This document shows, one piece after another, positions 54,201 through 59,863 of a DNA stretch of 64,000 bases. Every line of letters starts with the position of its first letter. The stretch's first letter is position 1. The translations under genes were made by a program, and so were the position numbers. Below the pieces are notes generated by a model. The model ran no database searches, was not told the DNA's origin, and saw only the letters and a program-made list of their open reading frames with translations. This DNA comes from Diadema setosum. Lineage: Eukaryota; Echinodermata; Echinoidea; Diadematoida; Diadematidae. The stretch is taken from the NCBI RefSeq assembly GCF_964275005.1, contig NC_092689.1, positions 4,648,674 to 4,712,673 on the forward strand. Reading direction: 5' to 3'.

Positions 54201-54579
54201 AAGCACCGTTCTCACACGAGGTTTTACCGGGTCTCTTATGACTGTCACTGATCCCTGAAACATTTCGCATTGCAGGTTGTAGTGTCTATCACCGACGTCA
54301 ACGACAGCGCCCCTCAATTCACGTCAACGTGTCCCTCTGCGGAGGTAGAAGAGGACGTCGAGCCTGGGACAGCGGTATGCCAAGTGGTTGCCGAAGACGC
54401 CGATGAAGACGGCATGGCTGCAGTGAACTATACCATCACGGGAGGATCGGGTGAGGACGATATCTAATGGAGATGAGAACATATTATTATGTATATAATG
54501 TATGTATGCATGTATGTATGTATGTATATATGTATGCATGTGTACATGTATAAATGTATAAAATATGAATGGATGTGTT

Positions 54580-54651
<72 letters not shown>

Positions 54652-57600
54652 TACATTTGATGTTTAACTCTGTCAGTCAAAACCACACAGAACATAATTA
54701 TGGGTGTGTGTTGTACAGACATTTCGTGCCATATTGTTTTTTTATCTATTTCGCGCGAATGTCCTTTTTATTTTCCTTAAAATTTTTGCTTTGAATGAAT
54801 GTTTCCCTGACTGGTTACCCCAATTCTGTCATTTTCTTTATAATAGAAAGATTAAAGATGCTCAACATGAGCAATTGCGAACATTATAAGAGAAAGAGCG
54901 AAAGAGAAAGATTTCCAATAGATTAGAATTTCCTAAAGCTAGTAATCAGATAGATTACCTCCGACGTTAATTTCTGCTTCCGATAGGCATGGGGATGTTT
55001 GAAATCAGCGACATGGGACTGATATCAACTGCCACTGCAGACCTGGACCGGGAGACGACCAGCAGCTTTACTCTTAATATAACGGTAAGTCTTATCATGC
55101 AGGGTGATGGACGCATTTGAGTGGGACTTTCTTTTTTCGTCAGTTATCATCATTATTGTCTTCTCGATGATGCTTGTAACATTTGGTAGATCTTGCCTTA
55201 CCGGCACTAGCTGTATACGTAGTCAGTCTAGCTCATTGTATGGTCACTGCATCATTTGGTGAAATTGCAACATTTCAGCTATAAGAATTAAAGATTAGCG
55301 CATTGTATTTTAAATCGGTCGGGACAGTAATTGCATCTGTAAGGCGACTGAAGTCGATGATGTAATAATAGCCTTACAGTGGCAGGGGACATGTTAAAGG
55401 AGACCTCCGGATGATTTTCAGACTTTTACATTTGAACAACTATAAATTAGTTATACTGAGTACAGAGTTTCAGAATTTAAAGTGATCGGGATGAGGAATA
55501 AAAGTGTTCTCAAAATTTATAGCAGTTTGCATTGAAAAAGGCTGATAACGTGGTTGCCTCACCATATTAAGAATGCATGAGTTGGGGCTCAAGAAAGCAG
55601 AACAAAAGAAGGTGTGCATAGATTCTACACGGGTGTACTTGTTAAGCAAGCGGGATTGTAATGGATTTACACTGCCTCATTTCTGAAACATGTGAGCCTC
55701 CTATGTCATGAGCACTGTTCAGTGTAATTTGTTTAAGATTTACAGAGTATTGTTTTTTTTGCTTAATAACCACAATAAATTCCACAAATCTATACATGGA
55801 GCTGTCGATTTATGTACTACATTATGTGAAATTATGAAAATCGTCTGGAATGCCCCGCGCACTTGCGAGTATATGCTTGTGTGTATTTAAAATTGTCAAA
55901 TTTCCATTCTTTGTTTGTACTGCTTTCAATGATAGATTTGGTTTGGTTTTGTATCATTGATGTTTAGGCTTCAGACTACGGCACTCCTGTTCTATCCAAC
56001 ACAACAATCGTCAACGTTTCCCTAGTGGATGTCAACGACAACCCGCCTCTCTTCGAAATGACCACAGACAATATTTTCGTCGAAGTCGATGACATGAATG
56101 CTGTTCCAGTGAGTGTTCGTCGAATTCGTATGGTCTTGATTAATCATATCTATCTATCTATCTATCTATCTATATACATATATATATATATATTGATGTT
56201 GTTGTTGTAGCTGATGTGAAATGTGTAAACATTATTGAGGCCACGCATTTCATTTCTGTGAAGAATAATGAAATGTAGACTATTACAGAGCACACTGCTA
56301 TGTAATGACGTCGCAGAGTAAGATGCTGCCTGCAATCATAATAAAAAATATCAATTGCTGGTTTGCTACGAATTCTGAAGAAACAATGAACATTCCGCAA
56401 ATCACCTAAGTCGAGGTGTAACCGATTCTTATTGTAGCAGCGTATAAACAAACGGACAAACAAAAAGTATCATTTACTCAATAATGAATGATACATAATA
56501 TGTATGCATTGCTGGTGGTACAAATGATTTGCGTTTCCGTTAGGCTTTTGACATTATTCAAAATGAAGTTGGTGATGTAGCACCGTTCTTGCTTGAAATC
56601 CACTGAAGTAGGTTAAGATTCATCTTCCTATGAAAGTCTGCTCCGTTTTTGTTTTTGTTACTGTTTTGCTGTTGTTTTAGGCACATCTGTATTCAGTGAA
56701 GGCGACTGACGAAGACTTATCCCCATTTGACATCATCCAGTGTGAGCAGCAGACTGATAAAAGTTTCTTTTTGGTGCTGACGTCTGAAGGTTTGTCAATA
56801 GATTCCTTCCTTCCTTCCTTCCTTTTATCTCTATCATTTTTCTGCATGTGAATGTTAAGGCATAAGAGGTGTGCAGTCTACCCCCCCCCATAGGTTGAGA
56901 TGGGGCTGGGGGAGGGGGGATGGGGCGGCAGCAGGGGTAATACCCCTTCCTCTGAGTTCAAATAACGCATGCAGGAAATAAAAGCGAAAGGTCACAAAAG
57001 ATATTTTGTGAATCATCTAATTTTATTATCTGAGAATTATATAATAAAGCATCAATTTGATTTGATTTAATTTCATTTAATTTCAATTGTCTTGACTTTG
57101 GCTGACTTTTTGGAAAGGGTGATGAGGATAACTATGAGATTGCATAAAAAGCAAAAAATAAAAATAAAAAAACGCCCCTTATGAACGTATTGATGTCACA
57201 ATAACTTTCTTTTTCGAGTAAATCTCTGACTCCGATTTTCTGTCTGTCTAGAAATTAAAATACTAAAAAGATTACAGTTTAAGAAATCATCACACATGTT
57301 TTACTTAAGTTGAATTGAAAACTGAATTCTATTTCCACATCATGGAGTGGAACACCATGATCAGCAGAGCTGGTTTCCAAAGGGATCCACAAACGTATAC
57401 TGGATGAATGACTTGTTATGCCACGATATTGTAAGCTCTTCTAATATGCACTTACGTATGTATTATGCCAGATATCGAAATCTATACGAGCATGAGAGCG
57501 ACCATGTTTGACACGTGACACATGCCCCTATTGTCATTTTGTAGATGGAAGCTGCGATGTCTACAGCGTGCGGCAACTCGACGCTTCTACCGAGCCGTAC

Positions 57601-59818
57601 AAGGTGATTTTCGATGCATTCAATCCCGACCGACCCGATGAGATGCGATCGAACAATTTCACCTTGAACGTGAACGTGCGAGACACCGCTTGCTACATCA
57701 CCTTTGACCCCGCCACACAGGACGACCTCCTGCTCGAGGAGAGCCAACTAGATTCCAGCGTGGCCGTCCTCGACCTCAACGTCACGAGCAACTGCGATGT
57801 TGATGTCGTCGTATACAACATTACCGAGCAGATGTATCAGCCAGGTATTTTTCCTCTGCATCGAATCGGGATTGATAGGCGATAGATTCAAGAAAGTGAA
57901 ATCATAAAACAGAAGCAAAAAAGATTGTGTTCCCCGCGTCAAACAGTTTTAGTTTACTTAGAAAGACACCTGGAAATTTGAAGGAAAGGATGAACACTCA
58001 CTAGAAGAGTTACCAAGAGACATTCCTCAATCTTAATCCATTCATGAAGTACCTGTACTTTGCTAAGATGCATAATAATAGTAATAGGTCTTCACCCAGG
58101 AGTAGCTGCCATCAGTTCATTCCTTGACATAGCTTGTGATGATTAAAAAAAGAGAACAGTAATCTAACCCTATGACTCGGATGCCACCCCTGGGTTATTA
58201 CTAATTGGCGCCAAATCATCAGTTGACAATGAGCAATCGTTTGAGAAAGACGACAGCCTGTCGTTGAAACTGTCACATGTAAACACAACTATTGGATGTG
58301 TTTAGAGAACTCTGTATCTATATTAATCAACCATCCTTATGAACTTATTTTGCAAGGTGGAAGATGAATTTTGGCTTTAACTATGTTTTGGCTTTCATGT
58401 TGCTGTACTTTAGAGTGTCGGTTTTTTTTTTTCACTAGACGACTCATGACCTCTCACTTGTTTTTGCTTCTAATCAGATTCTAACAGCAGTTCAGCACCG
58501 TCTGCATACTTCACCATTGACTCCACTGATGGGACCATCTTTCCCGTTGACGGAGTGTCGCCCGGTGCCCATGAACTGGTAGTTGTGGCGTGGAACGAAT
58601 CCGATACAACCGTCAACGATACAACGTCGGTATGTAATATTTCACGCCTCATCATGGTAGAAAGTTAATGTATCGACATACAACCAACGGATACACGACG
58701 TACCGGTTGTGTCGTACATTGCATACAACTTTCGTGTGTCTGAAAACTCCTATATTGAAACATCGTTGATACAATAGATCATATTGCGTTAGAATGATTC
58801 GAGCATCATTTATAACCACACATTGTTGTTGTTGTTGTTGTAGTTGATGATGATGATTTTGTTGTTTGTGATTATTTTATGTATGAACGGTGTGGAGGAA
58901 GATAGGTTCATTTAACGCGCGAGCTTGATTCATCCGACCCCTATATGAAATATGGTGAAAGCGAGCGGATTAACTGCTAAGACTTATCAATAAATTGCTG
59001 TCTAGTGGTCAAACATTCATAATCTATGCTATGTCCGGTGGCAGAGTATTAAAATGGTCCTGGGGGCCTTGGGGCAGGGCAACTTATGACAATAACATTG
59101 TTAGATTTTAATCGTCCTCTGTCGTGCTTTTAGTCCTTGTAAACTGTCATATCCAGATACCTTTAGAGGTAAAGAATGATATAATTATATCATTGTATTA
59201 TGTTATAGTTCCAATGAAGATTTGATAAAATTTTGGCTAACGCTGTACCCCCGCCCCCCCCCCCTCCCCGTCACTCTATCTGACAGGTCGTCATTGTGGT
59301 CACTGGAGAGAATAGCGCCCCCTATTTCAGGAATGCAGAGTACAATGTCAAGATCAATTCTACTTCCGGTGAGGTCATTGACCTGTTTCCTGAAGTAGTC
59401 AACTCGGACTCTCCGAGTTTTGCGACGGGCGAGATCGACTTCAGTGAGATTTCCGAAGTCAACGAAGATGGCGAGAATACAGGTATTCGTTTCCTTCTTG
59501 GAGGACACGCCATTAAGACGGAGGCGGCTTGAAATGAGTTCATTCCCTCTTACCCTAGAAGATTATCAATGCAGCAATCGCTAGTTGAATGAACTAACAT
59601 CCATATTATCCACTTTTCGCCAATATCATTATCAGCAAAATATCTAACATTGCAACAATAAAAGGCATGTTTTGTTGCGACGTCTATGAAAAAGAAAAGA
59701 CCATCGAATCGCAATTAATAATGATAATGATGATGATGATAATGATGATAATTATCATTATGCTACCATTTGTGGTTTTTGTTATCATTATTATTATTGT
59801 TAGTATTATTATTTATTA

Positions 59819-59863
<45 letters not shown>

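Noticed and set aside
57463-57747. 94-codon - strand frame
   Set aside because: Antisense shadow of cadherin exon 18.
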